DNA from: Dyadobacter sediminis
GTDB taxonomy: Bacteria; Bacteroidota; Bacteroidia; Cytophagales; Spirosomataceae
Length of the DNA stretch: 64,000 bases
Assembly: GCF_005860765.1 (NCBI RefSeq)
Contig: NZ_VCEI01000021.1
Span: forward strand, 496,001-560,000
Reading direction: 5' to 3'
Shown here: positions 17,230 through 25,757 of the stretch, one piece after another
Layout of the letters: every line of letters begins with the position of its first letter
How positions within the stretch are numbered: position 1 is the first letter of the stretch
Position numbers and translations under genes: made by a program
The notes under the pieces: generated by a model
Databases searched by the model: none
What the model was told of the DNA's origin: nothing
What the model saw: only the letters and a program-made list of their open reading frames with translations

Positions 17230-19551
17230 ATGTTATCACACAATCTCGGTTACCCGCGCGTAGGAAGCCAGCGGGAACTCAAAAAAGCCAACGAACAGTT
17301 CTGGGCAGGAAAAATCGACAGGGATGCATTGCTCAAAGCGGCGCGTTCGGTGCGTCATCAGAACTGGGAAACACAAAAGAATGCAGGCATTGACCTCATT
17401 CCTTCCAATGATTTTTCCCTTTACGATCAGGTTCTGGATACGACATTAATGGTCGGCGCCATTCCGGAGCGTTATCATCAGCTGATCGATGGAAAGTCCA
17501 ACCGCGAGCTGGATCTGTATTTTGCCATGGCCAGAGGCGTTCAGCGCGAAGGAATTGATATAAAAGCCATGGAAATGACTAAATGGTTTGATACAAACTA
17601 TCATTTTCTGGTTCCGGAATTTGTTGTCAATCAGGAATTCAGCCGCTATTCCGACAAAGTAATCATCGAGTTTGAAGATGCGCGTCAAAAAGGTATACTT
17701 ACAAAACCGGTATTGGTCGGGCCGGTTACTTACCTGCTTCTGGGCAAGGAAAAAGAAAAAGGTTTTCACAGAATTGATCTGCTGCAAAACCTGCTGCCCG
17801 TTTACATCTCCATTTTGAAAGAACTTTCCGCACGCGGTGCCGCATGGGTACAGCTTGACGAGCCGGGCCTGGTGCTGGACCTGAACGAAAAAGAAAAGCA
17901 GGCCTTTCAGTATGCTTATACCGAGATCAGAAAAGCGGTTCCGGAACTGAAGATCCTGATTGCCACTTATTTCGGCGCACTGGAAGATAATTTGTCTGTT
18001 GCCGCTGCATTGCCGGCGGATGCATTGCATATCGATGTAACGCGCGGTTCGGAAAGCCTGTCCGGAATTCTGGAAAATGAAGACTTTGTGAATTCTTCCA
18101 GAATGCTTTCGCTTGGCGTTGTGGACGGACGCAATATCTGGAAAAATGATTACCGGAAATCGCTTGCATACATCAATGTAGCCAAAGAAGTTTTGGGTGA
18201 AAACCGGCTGATGATCGCACCTTCTTCTTCGCTGCTGCATAGCCCGTATGATCTGGAACTCGAAAAAAATGAGGAAATCCTGACGCCGGAAATCAAGGAC
18301 TGGATGGCATTTGCAAAGCAAAAACTGCATGAAGTTTCGGCACTCGCGCGTTTGTCCGGCTCAGATTTTCAGAAGGATGAAGCATTCAAAACAAACCAGA
18401 AGTCTATTGAAAACAGAAAAAATTCGGCATTGATCCATAAGCCGGAAGTGAAAAACCGGGTAAGAAACGTAAATGCAAATGATTTTGAACGGCAAAGCCC
18501 GTTTTTGATCCGGCAGACGGTGCAGCAGGAAAAACTGAAACTGCCGCTTTTCCCTTCCACGACAATCGGCTCTTTCCCGCAAACGAATGAAGTCCGTCAA
18601 CTGAGGGCCAATCTGAAAAAAGGCATTCTGACCGTTCAGGAATACGAAAACCGGATCAAGGAAGAAATTGTCAGTTCACTGCGCTGGCAGGAAGAACTGG
18701 GAATTGACGTACTTGTGCACGGCGAATTCGAGCGGAACGATATGGTGGAATATTTTGGTGAAAACCTTTCCGGCTTTGCATTTACACAAAATGGCTGGGT
18801 GCAGAGTTACGGCAGCCGGTGCGTGAAGCCGCCGGTCATTTACGGCGATGTGGAAAGGCCGCAAGCCATGACGGTAAAATGGTCTTCCTTTGCGCAGGCC
18901 AATTCTGATAAACTCGTAAAAGGAATGCTGACCGGGCCGGTGACGATTTTGCAATGGTCTTTTGTCCGGGACGATCAGCCGAGAAAAGAAACCGCTTTCC
19001 AGATTGCGCTGGCCATCCGGGATGAAGTTTCAGACCTTGAACAAGCAGGCATTAAAGTCATACAGATTGACGAGCCGGCCATCCGGGAAGGGTTGCCATT
19101 GCGGAACAAGGACTGGAACAATTACCTGCAATGGGCCGTTGATGCTTTCAGGCTGAGCGCTGCGGCAGTCGCCGATCAGACACAGATCCATACGCATATG
19201 TGCTATTCCGAATTCAACGACATCATTGCATCCATCGCTGCACTGGATGCGGACGTAATCACGATTGAGACCTCGCGTTCGCAGATGGAATTGCTGGATG
19301 TATTTGCCGAATTTGAATACCCGAACGAAATCGGACCCGGTGTTTACGACATTCATTCTCCGCGCGTGCCGACGGTTGAAGAAATGGTGCAGCTGATGGA
19401 AAAAGCGTTGAAAGTCATTCCGGCAAGAAACCTGTGGGTCAATCCCGACTGCGGTTTGAAAACCAGAAAATGGCCGGAGACAGAAGCTGCTTTGCGGAAT
19501 ATGATTGCAGCGGCAAATTCGCTGCGGAAATCCGTCGCGGCTGCGTATTGA
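17230..19551 (+). CDS. metE: cobalamin-independent methionine synthase
   Basis: MetE transfers a methyl group from 5-methyltetrahydropteroyl-triglutamate to homocysteine, using zinc and no B12. The 773-residue length is normal. The N-terminal domain begins LGYPRVGSQRELK. The C-terminal catalytic barrel holds TIGSFPQTNEVR, QIDEPAIREG, the zinc ligands in HTHMCYSEFND (His and Cys), the Glu of ETSRS and the last Cys of NPDCGLKTR. The ATG at 17230 is the only start that leaves the N-terminal motif intact. It is controlled by the cobalamin riboswitch in its own 5' leader, and metH at 30415 is the B12-using alternative. It is followed by a long-looped hairpin. Confidence 0.97.
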   Translation: MLSHNLGYPRVGSQRELKKANEQFWAGKIDRDALLKAARSVRHQNWETQKNAGIDLIPSNDFSLYDQVLDTTLMVGAIPERYHQLIDGKSNRELDLYFAMARGVQREGIDIKAMEMTKWFDTNYHFLVPEFVVNQEFSRYSDKVIIEFEDARQKGILTKPVLVGPVTYLLLGKEKEKGFHRIDLLQNLLPVYISILKELSARGAAWVQLDEPGLVLDLNEKEKQAFQYAYTEIRKAVPELKILIATYFGALEDNLSVAAALPADALHIDVTRGSESLSGILENEDFVNSSRMLSLGVVDGRNIWKNDYRKSLAYINVAKEVLGENRLMIAPSSSLLHSPYDLELEKNEEILTPEIKDWMAFAKQKLHEVSALARLSGSDFQKDEAFKTNQKSIENRKNSALIHKPEVKNRVRNVNANDFERQSPFLIRQTVQQEKLKLPLFPSTTIGSFPQTNEVRQLRANLKKGILTVQEYENRIKEEIVSSLRWQEELGIDVLVHGEFERNDMVEYFGENLSGFAFTQNGWVQSYGSRCVKPPVIYGDVERPQAMTVKWSSFAQANSDKLVKGMLTGPVTILQWSFVRDDQPRKETAFQIALAIRDEVSDLEQAGIKVIQIDEPAIREGLPLRNKDWNNYLQWAVDAFRLSAAAVADQTQIHTHMCYSEFNDIIASIAALDADVITIETSRSQMELLDVFAEFEYPNEIGPGVYDIHSPRVPTVEEMVQLMEKALKVIPARNLWVNPDCGLKTRKWPETEAALRNMIAAANSLRKSVAAAY

Positions 19552-19568
19552 TTGAATAGTACTAAATT

Positions 19569-19625
19569 TGTCAGGAATCAAGGCATATAAATCTTTTATA
19601 CGTCCCGATTCCTGACATTTGTTTG
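19569..19625 (+). terminator. inverted repeat after metE, probable terminator
   Basis: A perfect 11-base stem (19569-19579 with 19607-19617) with a 27-base loop, followed by TTTGTTTG. The long loop weakens the call, but the place right after the metE stop supports it. Confidence 0.6.
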
Positions 19626-19687
19626 ATGCTTAGGCTACGGCAAAGCTGCTGTTGATAAATATGTTTTTACTATAAAGGTCCAACGTT

Positions 19688-20077
19688 TTGACACTCGAAG
19701 AAAAAATACTTGCCTCGGAAACACGCGTTTTCAAAACTGTTTTTCCCAATAATACCAATCATTACGATACGTTGTTTGGCGGAACGGCATTGTCCATGAT
19801 GGATGAAGTTGCATTTATTGCAGCCACACGCTTCTCGCGTCTCCGCTGCGTAACGGTATCCTCCGACAGAATCGATTTTACACACCCGATTCCGGCTGGA
19901 ACCATCATAGAATTGGTCGGGCGGGTGGAGACAGTAGGAAATACAAGTATGAAAGTCCGCGTGGATATTTTTGTGGAAAAAATGTACGAAGAAGGCCGGG
20001 AAAAAGCTGTTACCGGGATTTTTACCTTTGTAGCGCTGGACGAGGATCACAAGCCGGTAAAAATCGTCTTGCAATAG
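19688..20077 (+). CDS. hotdog-fold acyl-CoA thioesterase (YciA-like)
   Basis: A 129-residue protein of the acyl-CoA thioesterase family that hydrolyses acyl-CoA esters in the cytoplasm. Motifs are FPNNTNHYDTLFGG followed by MDEVAFIAA (hotdog helix with the catalytic Asp) and DRIDFTHPIPAGTIIEL. It starts with TTG at 19688: the only upstream in-frame ATG (19661) meets a stop four codons later, and the next inner start would lose the first strand. It is a single gene with its own terminator. Chain-length preference is not readable. Confidence 0.85.
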   Translation: MTLEEKILASETRVFKTVFPNNTNHYDTLFGGTALSMMDEVAFIAATRFSRLRCVTVSSDRIDFTHPIPAGTIIELVGRVETVGNTSMKVRVDIFVEKMYEEGREKAVTGIFTFVALDEDHKPVKIVLQ

Positions 20078-20101
20078 CCTGACTTTCTCAATGCAAAGCG
20101 G

Positions 20102-20145
20102 ATGAGCTTTCCTGATTACGCTCCATGGTCAGGAAAGCTCATTTT
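20102..20145 (+). terminator. intrinsic terminator after the thioesterase gene
   Basis: A perfect 14-base stem (20102-20115 with 20129-20142) with a 13-base loop, followed by TTTTAAT. It separates the thioesterase from the AT-rich carbamoyltransferase block. Confidence 0.8.
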
Positions 20146-20328
20146 AATAATTGGTCAGAAAGTTGAACTGGAAATGGCATTAGCAAACTTCAAAATGCAG
20201 GCTGTTTTGACAATCCTTTTTTAGCCTGTAACTGACCGTTCGTTAAAAATTCTGTATTTCATCCTCTGAACTTGACCGGAGGGTAATTTCAAAATTTTCT
20301 TTTCTGCAGACAAAATAGATTTGGCGAA

Positions 20329-22074
20329 ATGTTAATTTTCTCCGGATCCATGCTGCATAAGAATTGGCCTTATTGTCGACAAAAAGAGGTTTTTCGTCAA
20401 GTCTTTTATGTGCTCTGTATTGCCTTTCCCATTTTGTTTTTTTTCGCAGTATGGTTTCGGATGTCTGTCAATGTCCCTTTTCAGGATGATGTCGATGCCA
20501 TTTTAGGCCCTGTCGGCCAGTGGGCAGCAGGAGTGAAGGGCCCTGTGCAGTTATGGGAAATTCTTACTACACAGGATGATGAACGCCGCATTATCATGGT
20601 AAGATTAATGGCGATCATTTCTTACAGTATTCTTGGCTTTCTTGATTTTCGGGTTGTCGCATTTTTAGGAATTGCAACATACCTGGTCTTTTTATTACTT
20701 ATTTTCAAGTGGTTCAAAGAAGAAAATAAGGTGCCATTTTATCTTTTTTTGCCAGTTCCCTTTATCATTTTTACACAAGTTAATTTTGGAGCTTTATACC
20801 AGTCCATGGTTCCATTGCAGCACATTGCTGTTTACGTCTGGGCTTTCGCTTCGATATGGTGCCTTAGCAGACGCACTACTTCTCATTTTTCTTTCGGAAT
20901 ATTATTTGGATTGCTATCTGTCTTTTCGGATGTAACCGGAGTACTTATACTGGTTGTCGGAGCACTCACTTTGGTTGTACAACGGGAAAAGCTCAAATTT
21001 CTGATCTGGGTTATTTTAATTGCACCTACGGTAATCCTTTATTTTCATAACCTGGTCGTTCCAGATTTCAGGCCGTCTATGTCTGATAATCTGTCCCATG
21101 TGGATAGCATGATTGCTATCGTCATTGCAATGCCTGGCATGATGGCAGATGTATTTCCAAAACTTCCTGACGATAAACGTATATGGCTTGCGTTAATGTC
21201 AGGACTGATTATCCTGGGTTTTATCTCATACGAGTTTATTCTTTTGGTAAAGAAGGTTCTGTATGGAAAGTATGAAATTTCATCCAATGAAATCTGGATC
21301 TGGGGCTGCATTGTTTTTCTTCTGCTCACATTTACCGCTTTTGCATTCGGACGTGCCGCTGAGGGAACAAAATCCATTTTATTGAACCGCTACAAGCATA
21401 TGTTTTTGTTCTGGGGCGTTCTGAATTATTTATTATTTCTTAAAACATCCTGGATCAGGGGCAGTTACAAAAAAGCTGGTTTTATATGCCTGGGCTTATC
21501 CATTCTGTTTTTTGTGAACGGTTATTTTCAGGTATGGGGTGAGCTGGACTTTTTTCGTAAAATCATATTAGCGGATGCCTACGGATGGTCTAAAAACCGC
21601 GTGGTTCCCTCTGCTCCGATATATGTTTCGGTGAAATCTGTTGTGGATCCGATGTATGAAAATAGTTTGAATCAGGGCACGTACAAGTTTCCTGAAATGC
21701 CTTTTACGAACCTGAGTAAAATTCCAGTGAAAGGATTTGCAAATGTTGAAATAGACAACGGGCCATTTATTTCGGTGACGATTCCTGAATTCAAAAGAAA
21801 ATCCGGATTTGATGATGGTGCGTATGTCATTCTTAAATCAAGAAAGAATACGCATGTACTTCCAGCTCAAAACCAGCAAAGTTCATTACCTGGATTCTTC
21901 ATGACTGGCCAGTTTTATCAGGGTCATGCCACTTCTTATCCTTTATTGAATCAATACCTTGCTACGAATGAAGAATATGAAGTAATTCTTGGCGTCATTG
22001 ATGAGGGCAATAAATATTTGTTAACGACGGGAAAAAAGATTTATACAGATCCAGTTCGCTATGCATCCCATTAA
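20329..22074 (+). CDS. polytopic membrane protein of unknown function, first gene of the carbamoyltransferase block
   Basis: A 581-residue integral membrane protein with about ten to twelve hydrophobic segments (first at about 25-45, last near 380-400) and a C-terminal hydrophilic domain of about 180 residues. After the first helix comes NVPFQDDVDAI; an acidic pair in the first outer loop is typical of GT-C glycosyltransferases, which use lipid-linked sugars, but no other signature is seen, so this is only a hint. A TAGATTTG at 20316-20323 matches a -7 element and would put the transcript start at about 20330. If so, the inner ATG at 20350 is the true start. It reads into the carbamoyltransferase 24 bases downstream. 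The DNA is visibly more AT-rich than the metE and metH regions. Confidence 0.7.
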   Translation: MLIFSGSMLHKNWPYCRQKEVFRQVFYVLCIAFPILFFFAVWFRMSVNVPFQDDVDAILGPVGQWAAGVKGPVQLWEILTTQDDERRIIMVRLMAIISYSILGFLDFRVVAFLGIATYLVFLLLIFKWFKEENKVPFYLFLPVPFIIFTQVNFGALYQSMVPLQHIAVYVWAFASIWCLSRRTTSHFSFGILFGLLSVFSDVTGVLILVVGALTLVVQREKLKFLIWVILIAPTVILYFHNLVVPDFRPSMSDNLSHVDSMIAIVIAMPGMMADVFPKLPDDKRIWLALMSGLIILGFISYEFILLVKKVLYGKYEISSNEIWIWGCIVFLLLTFTAFAFGRAAEGTKSILLNRYKHMFLFWGVLNYLLFLKTSWIRGSYKKAGFICLGLSILFFVNGYFQVWGELDFFRKIILADAYGWSKNRVVPSAPIYVSVKSVVDPMYENSLNQGTYKFPEMPFTNLSKIPVKGFANVEIDNGPFISVTIPEFKRKSGFDDGAYVILKSRKNTHVLPAQNQQSSLPGFFMTGQFYQGHATSYPLLNQYLATNEEYEVILGVIDEGNKYLLTTGKKIYTDPVRYASH

Positions 22075-22098
22075 AGTCAGGATTTATAATTGTTTACT

Positions 22099-23961
22099 AT
22101 GAAGATTTTAGGTATTTCAGCGTTCTATCATGATTCGGCAGCTGCACTTGTTGATCATGGAGAAATTATTGCCGCGGCACAGGAAGAGCGCTTTACCCGC
22201 AAAAAACATGATCCGGGTTTTCCTTCGAATGCAGTTGCATTTTGTCTTGAATATGGCGGATTATCAATCAATGAGCTGGATGCCATTGTATTTTATGACA
22301 AGCCGCTGCTTAAATTTGAAAGGCTGCTTGAAACTTATTATGCGTTTGCACCAAAAGGAATTAGATCTTTCCTGACTGCCATGCCGGTGTGGATCAAGGA
22401 AAAAATGTTTTTGAAACGCCTCATTAATGAGGAGCTCGTAAAACTTGGCTACGATAAAAACAGGAAAGTAAAGCTTCTTTTTCCTGAACATCATCTTTCG
22501 CATGCAGCAAGTGCATATTATCCATCTCAATTTGAGAAATCGGCTATTTTAACCGTTGACGGCGTTGGTGAATGGGCCACTGCTTCTATCTGCATGGGTA
22601 ATGGAAAAGATATCAGCATCTTGAAAGAATTGCGATTTCCGCATTCTCTGGGTCTTCTCTATTCGGCTTTTACCTATTTTCTAGGTTTTCGGGTGAATTC
22701 GGGCGAATACAAATTAATGGGTCTGGCGCCTTATGGGAATCCTTCTTCGCCGGATATCCAAAAATATGAACAGATAATACTCAACGAGCTGATCGAGTTG
22801 AAAGAAGACGGTTCCGTTTGGCTTAATCAGGAATATTTTGATTATGCAACAGGCTTAAAAATGGTTAATGAGCATAAATGGGAAGCACTTTTTGGATTCA
22901 TAGCCAGAAAGCCGGACGATGCACTTGAATCCATGCATTGTAACCTTGGGCTGGCAATTCAGAATATTACTGAAGAAGCTGTAATCCGCATGGCTAGGGA
23001 AGCAAAAAGGCTTACTGGTGCCGAGTATCTGTGCATGGCGGGCGGCGTGGCACTGAATTGTGTTTCCAACGGTAAACTTCAGAAAGCCAATCTATTCAAA
23101 GACATCTTTATTCAGCCTGCAGCCGGAGACGCCGGCGGTGCATTGGGTGCTGCCTTGGCAGCTAATCACATTTATTTTGGTAATGACAGGAAGGTTACCT
23201 GGAAAGCTGATGCCATGCGCGGCTCATATCTCGGTCCGACTTTCTCAGAGCTTGAAGTGATTTTGACGGCAAAGAAGTACAAGGCAGTTTATACACAATA
23301 CAATGATTTTAAAGAACTTTCCAGAGAGGCGGCCCGTTTGCTGGCGGTGGGAAATGTAGTGGGCTGGATACAGGGACGAATGGAATTCGGGCCAAGGGCA
23401 TTGGGTGGGAGAAGTATTCTGGGTGATCCCAGAAATGCAGAGATGCAAAAGAAATTAAATCTCAAAATAAAGTACAGGGAATCATTCAGGCCATTTGCTC
23501 CATCCGTTTTAGCCGAAGAATGTTCCAGTTATTTTGAATATGCAGGAAATTCGCCATATATGCTGCTTGTTCATCCGGTAGCAAAACAGCGTCGCAAGCC
23601 GGTTCCGGCCAATTATGATGCAATGGATCTTCGTGAAAAACTATATTTCCAGCGTTCTGATCTTCCATCTGTAACGCATATTGATTATTCCGCTCGTATT
23701 CAAACTGTTCACAAGGAAACAAATCCGCGTTATTACGAACTGATCAGTTCATTCAAAGAGCTGACCGGGTATGCAGTAATTGTAAATACCAGTTTTAATG
23801 TACGCGGTGAACCGATTGTGTGTACTCCAAATGATGCTTACCGTTGTTTTATGCGAACAGAAATGGATTACTTGGTTATTGGAGACTTCATTTTTGATAA
23901 AAAGCAACAGCCGGAATGGCTAGAAAAAGATAATTGGAAAGAGGAGTTCGTTTTGGATTGA
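22099..23961 (+). CDS. O-carbamoyltransferase, NodU/CmcH/SxtI family
   Basis: The enzyme transfers a carbamoyl group from carbamoyl phosphate to a hydroxyl of an acceptor via a carbamoyl-adenylate. The 620-residue protein has the family order. The N-terminal Kae1/YrdC-type ATPase half starts MKILGISAFYHDSAAAL, with HHLSHAASAYY at 131-141 (metal and nucleotide site), VDGVGEWA, and MAGGVALNCVSNGKL. The C-terminal half carries FGPRALGGRSILGDPR, RPFAPSV and NTSFNVRGEPIVCTP. ATG at 22099 is chosen; a TTG nine bases earlier is the only longer option. It lies 24 bases after the membrane protein and 26 before an SGNH hydrolase, followed by SxtK-like and SxtJ-like genes. The acceptor is unknown. The neighbours suggest a membrane or surface glycan. 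Confidence 0.92.
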   Translation: MKILGISAFYHDSAAALVDHGEIIAAAQEERFTRKKHDPGFPSNAVAFCLEYGGLSINELDAIVFYDKPLLKFERLLETYYAFAPKGIRSFLTAMPVWIKEKMFLKRLINEELVKLGYDKNRKVKLLFPEHHLSHAASAYYPSQFEKSAILTVDGVGEWATASICMGNGKDISILKELRFPHSLGLLYSAFTYFLGFRVNSGEYKLMGLAPYGNPSSPDIQKYEQIILNELIELKEDGSVWLNQEYFDYATGLKMVNEHKWEALFGFIARKPDDALESMHCNLGLAIQNITEEAVIRMAREAKRLTGAEYLCMAGGVALNCVSNGKLQKANLFKDIFIQPAAGDAGGALGAALAANHIYFGNDRKVTWKADAMRGSYLGPTFSELEVILTAKKYKAVYTQYNDFKELSREAARLLAVGNVVGWIQGRMEFGPRALGGRSILGDPRNAEMQKKLNLKIKYRESFRPFAPSVLAEECSSYFEYAGNSPYMLLVHPVAKQRRKPVPANYDAMDLREKLYFQRSDLPSVTHIDYSARIQTVHKETNPRYYELISSFKELTGYAVIVNTSFNVRGEPIVCTPNDAYRCFMRTEMDYLVIGDFIFDKKQQPEWLEKDNWKEEFVLD

Positions 23962-23987
23962 TTGTCTTTTAACACACTGATCAAAGA

Positions 23988-25121
23988 ATGAAGTTTAAAG
24001 TTTTCACAAGTTTTGTACGCATATTGTTTCTTGGTGTATTTTTCCTGCTTCTGTTTTTTGCTGATAAACTTAAGATTAAAATAGAATACACAGGATTTCC
24101 ACTTAGCGACAACTGGTATATAAGATTAACAAAGCTGGCTTTCTGGTTTCTGGTTTCTGTTGAAATACTGCGTGTTTTTTATTATAGTATCATAAAAAGC
24201 AAAATGCAGGGGCTTGTTGCCAATATCGTTACTATTGTGGTTCCTCTTGCTATCACATTGATTCTTCTCGAAGTCATATTCATGTATGTTCCGCAAAGCC
24301 ACGAAGGGATTTTGTCAAAAGCTTCTCAGATATGGTGGGAAAAATACTGGCATCCAGTTAATGAGTTAGGATATCGGGATAAGAAAATAATGGATGAAAC
24401 GGGAAAGATCAAAGTACTGGTTATTGGTGATTCCTTTGCTGCCGGACATGGCCTTAAAAACGTAAACGAACGTTTTTCAGATATTTTACAGGCAAAGCTG
24501 GGTACTAAAAGATACAGCGTTTATAATCTAGGCGTTTCCGGAGCAGATACCCGGGATGAAGCAAAAAGGCTTGAAGAGTTTCCGGTAAAACCGGATATTA
24601 TTATCCTGCAGTACTTTCCGAACGATATTGAGAAAGCTGGAAGAGAAAATGGTCTTTCTCTGTCCGGTGCCGAGCCTTATGTCGACTTGCATGGCCCTTT
24701 TTCTATGTTAGTAAAACGGTTTTATCTACCCAATTTTGTTTACTGGCAACTGCCGCATACCGGATTCAGTACGTTTGAAAAATTTGTTCAGTCAGCGTAT
24801 ACAGATACAACCGTACTTAATGCGCATCTCCGCGATTTATCACGGTTAACGCTTTATAAAGAAGCTAATAAAGCTGAAATGTACACTGTGTTTATCCCTT
24901 TTTTGTTTCAACTGGATAAAAGTGCAGCTTATACAAAGCCGGTTGAAAGTTTTCTGAAATCAAAAAGAGTTAATGTAATTACTTTAAATAATATGATTGC
25001 CAAGGTACCGGAAAAGGACCGGATTGTTGGAAAGAATGACGGACATGCAAGTTCTGTCATTAACAGCCTGATTGCCGACAACTTATTCGAAGCAATGAAG
25101 CCTAACCTTAAACAACATTGA
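23988..25121 (+). CDS. membrane-anchored SGNH/GDSL-family hydrolase
   Basis: A 377-residue protein with three N-terminal hydrophobic segments (about 9-25, 48-67 and 78-100) followed by an SGNH esterase-type domain. Block I is VLVIGDSFAAG with Ser149, then the Gly and Asn blocks in NLGVSGADTRDE and LQYFPNDIEKA, and the C-terminal Asp-His pair in NDGHAS near residue 355. SGNH proteins of this kind remove or transfer acyl groups on surface polysaccharides. The placement between the carbamoyltransferase and the SxtK/SxtJ-like genes suggests one pathway. The soluble domain probably faces the periplasm, but topology is an inference. Confidence 0.8.
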   Translation: MKFKVFTSFVRILFLGVFFLLLFFADKLKIKIEYTGFPLSDNWYIRLTKLAFWFLVSVEILRVFYYSIIKSKMQGLVANIVTIVVPLAITLILLEVIFMYVPQSHEGILSKASQIWWEKYWHPVNELGYRDKKIMDETGKIKVLVIGDSFAAGHGLKNVNERFSDILQAKLGTKRYSVYNLGVSGADTRDEAKRLEEFPVKPDIIILQYFPNDIEKAGRENGLSLSGAEPYVDLHGPFSMLVKRFYLPNFVYWQLPHTGFSTFEKFVQSAYTDTTVLNAHLRDLSRLTLYKEANKAEMYTVFIPFLFQLDKSAAYTKPVESFLKSKRVNVITLNNMIAKVPEKDRIVGKNDGHASSVINSLIADNLFEAMKPNLKQH

Positions 25122-25144
25122 AACACACATTTGATACTTGAACT

Positions 25145-25294
25145 ATGGATTTTTTAACTGATTTGTTTGCGTTTATGAAAGAGCGCAAGAAGTGGTGGCT
25201 GGCCCCCGTGATTATTGTACTGTTACTGATTGGCATTCTGATCGTGATTGGCGGAGGTTCTGCTGTGGCTCCGTTTATTTATACTCTGTTTTAA
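25145..25294 (+). CDS. 49-residue membrane protein, DUF5989/SxtK-like
   Basis: A short gene with ATG at 25145 and TAA at 25292-25294. The protein begins MDFLTDLFAFMKERKKWWL, followed by a single helix (about 20-37, PVIIVLLLIGILIVIGGG) and a short tail ending in IYTLF. The pattern of an aromatic and basic head (KKWWL), a Pro at the helix start and a Gly run after it is that of DUF5989/SxtK proteins, which occur beside carbamoyltransferases. It lies 23 bases after the SGNH gene and 88 before the SxtJ-like gene. Function is unknown, including in saxitoxin producers. Confidence 0.8.
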   Translation: MDFLTDLFAFMKERKKWWLAPVIIVLLLIGILIVIGGGSAVAPFIYTLF

Positions 25295-25382
25295 CTTATA
25301 GGTAGTTATTAATTCTCCAATCAGATTTCATTGTACAAGGGCATAGAGTACAAGTATGTCATTGTACTAAACTTTTCAACGG

Positions 25383-25751
25383 ATGAAAGAATCAGAAAAG
25401 CTCAAAGCGCAACTTGTTATTGTTACCGGATTAATTGTCCTGTATTTTATATTTAAATCGCAGTATGTATACTTCCTGTTTGCCGCAGCCGGCATTGGCA
25501 TAATAAGCCTTGCTGTTCCGGCAGCGGGAAATTTAATTGTTAAGTTGTGGTATAAACTGGCAGAAATTTTAGGGACAATTAATGGAAAAATTTTGCTATC
25601 GTTTGTCTTCTTTCTCATTCTTCTTCCCGTTGCTCTTATTGCAAGACTCGGAAAAAAGAATATGCTTGCTTTAAAAAGAGAAGCAAAGGATTCTGTTTTC
25701 GTAGAAAGAAATCACAAATATACGGCCAAAGACATGGAGCACGTTTGGTAA
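25383..25751 (+). CDS. SxtJ-like small membrane protein
   Basis: A 122-residue protein with two or three hydrophobic helices in pairs (about 10-24, 27-46 and 68-88) and a basic tail ending in HKYTAKDMEHVW. Both size and the tail motif (F-ER-H-Y-DM) match SxtJ-family proteins found next to O-carbamoyltransferases in saxitoxin and other clusters. It is the last gene of the plus-strand block; the Ppx gene converges on it with only 6 bases between the stops and no clear terminator. Whether it scaffolds, supplies substrate to or regulates the carbamoyltransferase is not known. Confidence 0.78.
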   Translation: MKESEKLKAQLVIVTGLIVLYFIFKSQYVYFLFAAAGIGIISLAVPAAGNLIVKLWYKLAEILGTINGKILLSFVFFLILLPVALIARLGKKNMLALKREAKDSVFVERNHKYTAKDMEHVW

Positions 25752-25757
25752 TAGTGC

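Noticed and set aside
17446-18330. 294-codon minus-strand frame inside metE
   Set aside because: It is opposite conserved metE sequence, rich in Phe, Gln and Arg, with no domain pattern; a shadow frame.
20329-25751. Saxitoxin or nodulation-factor biosynthesis
   Set aside because: Only the carbamoyltransferase and its SxtJ/SxtK-like partners are present; no polyketide-like SxtA, amidinotransferase or nod genes are in the window.
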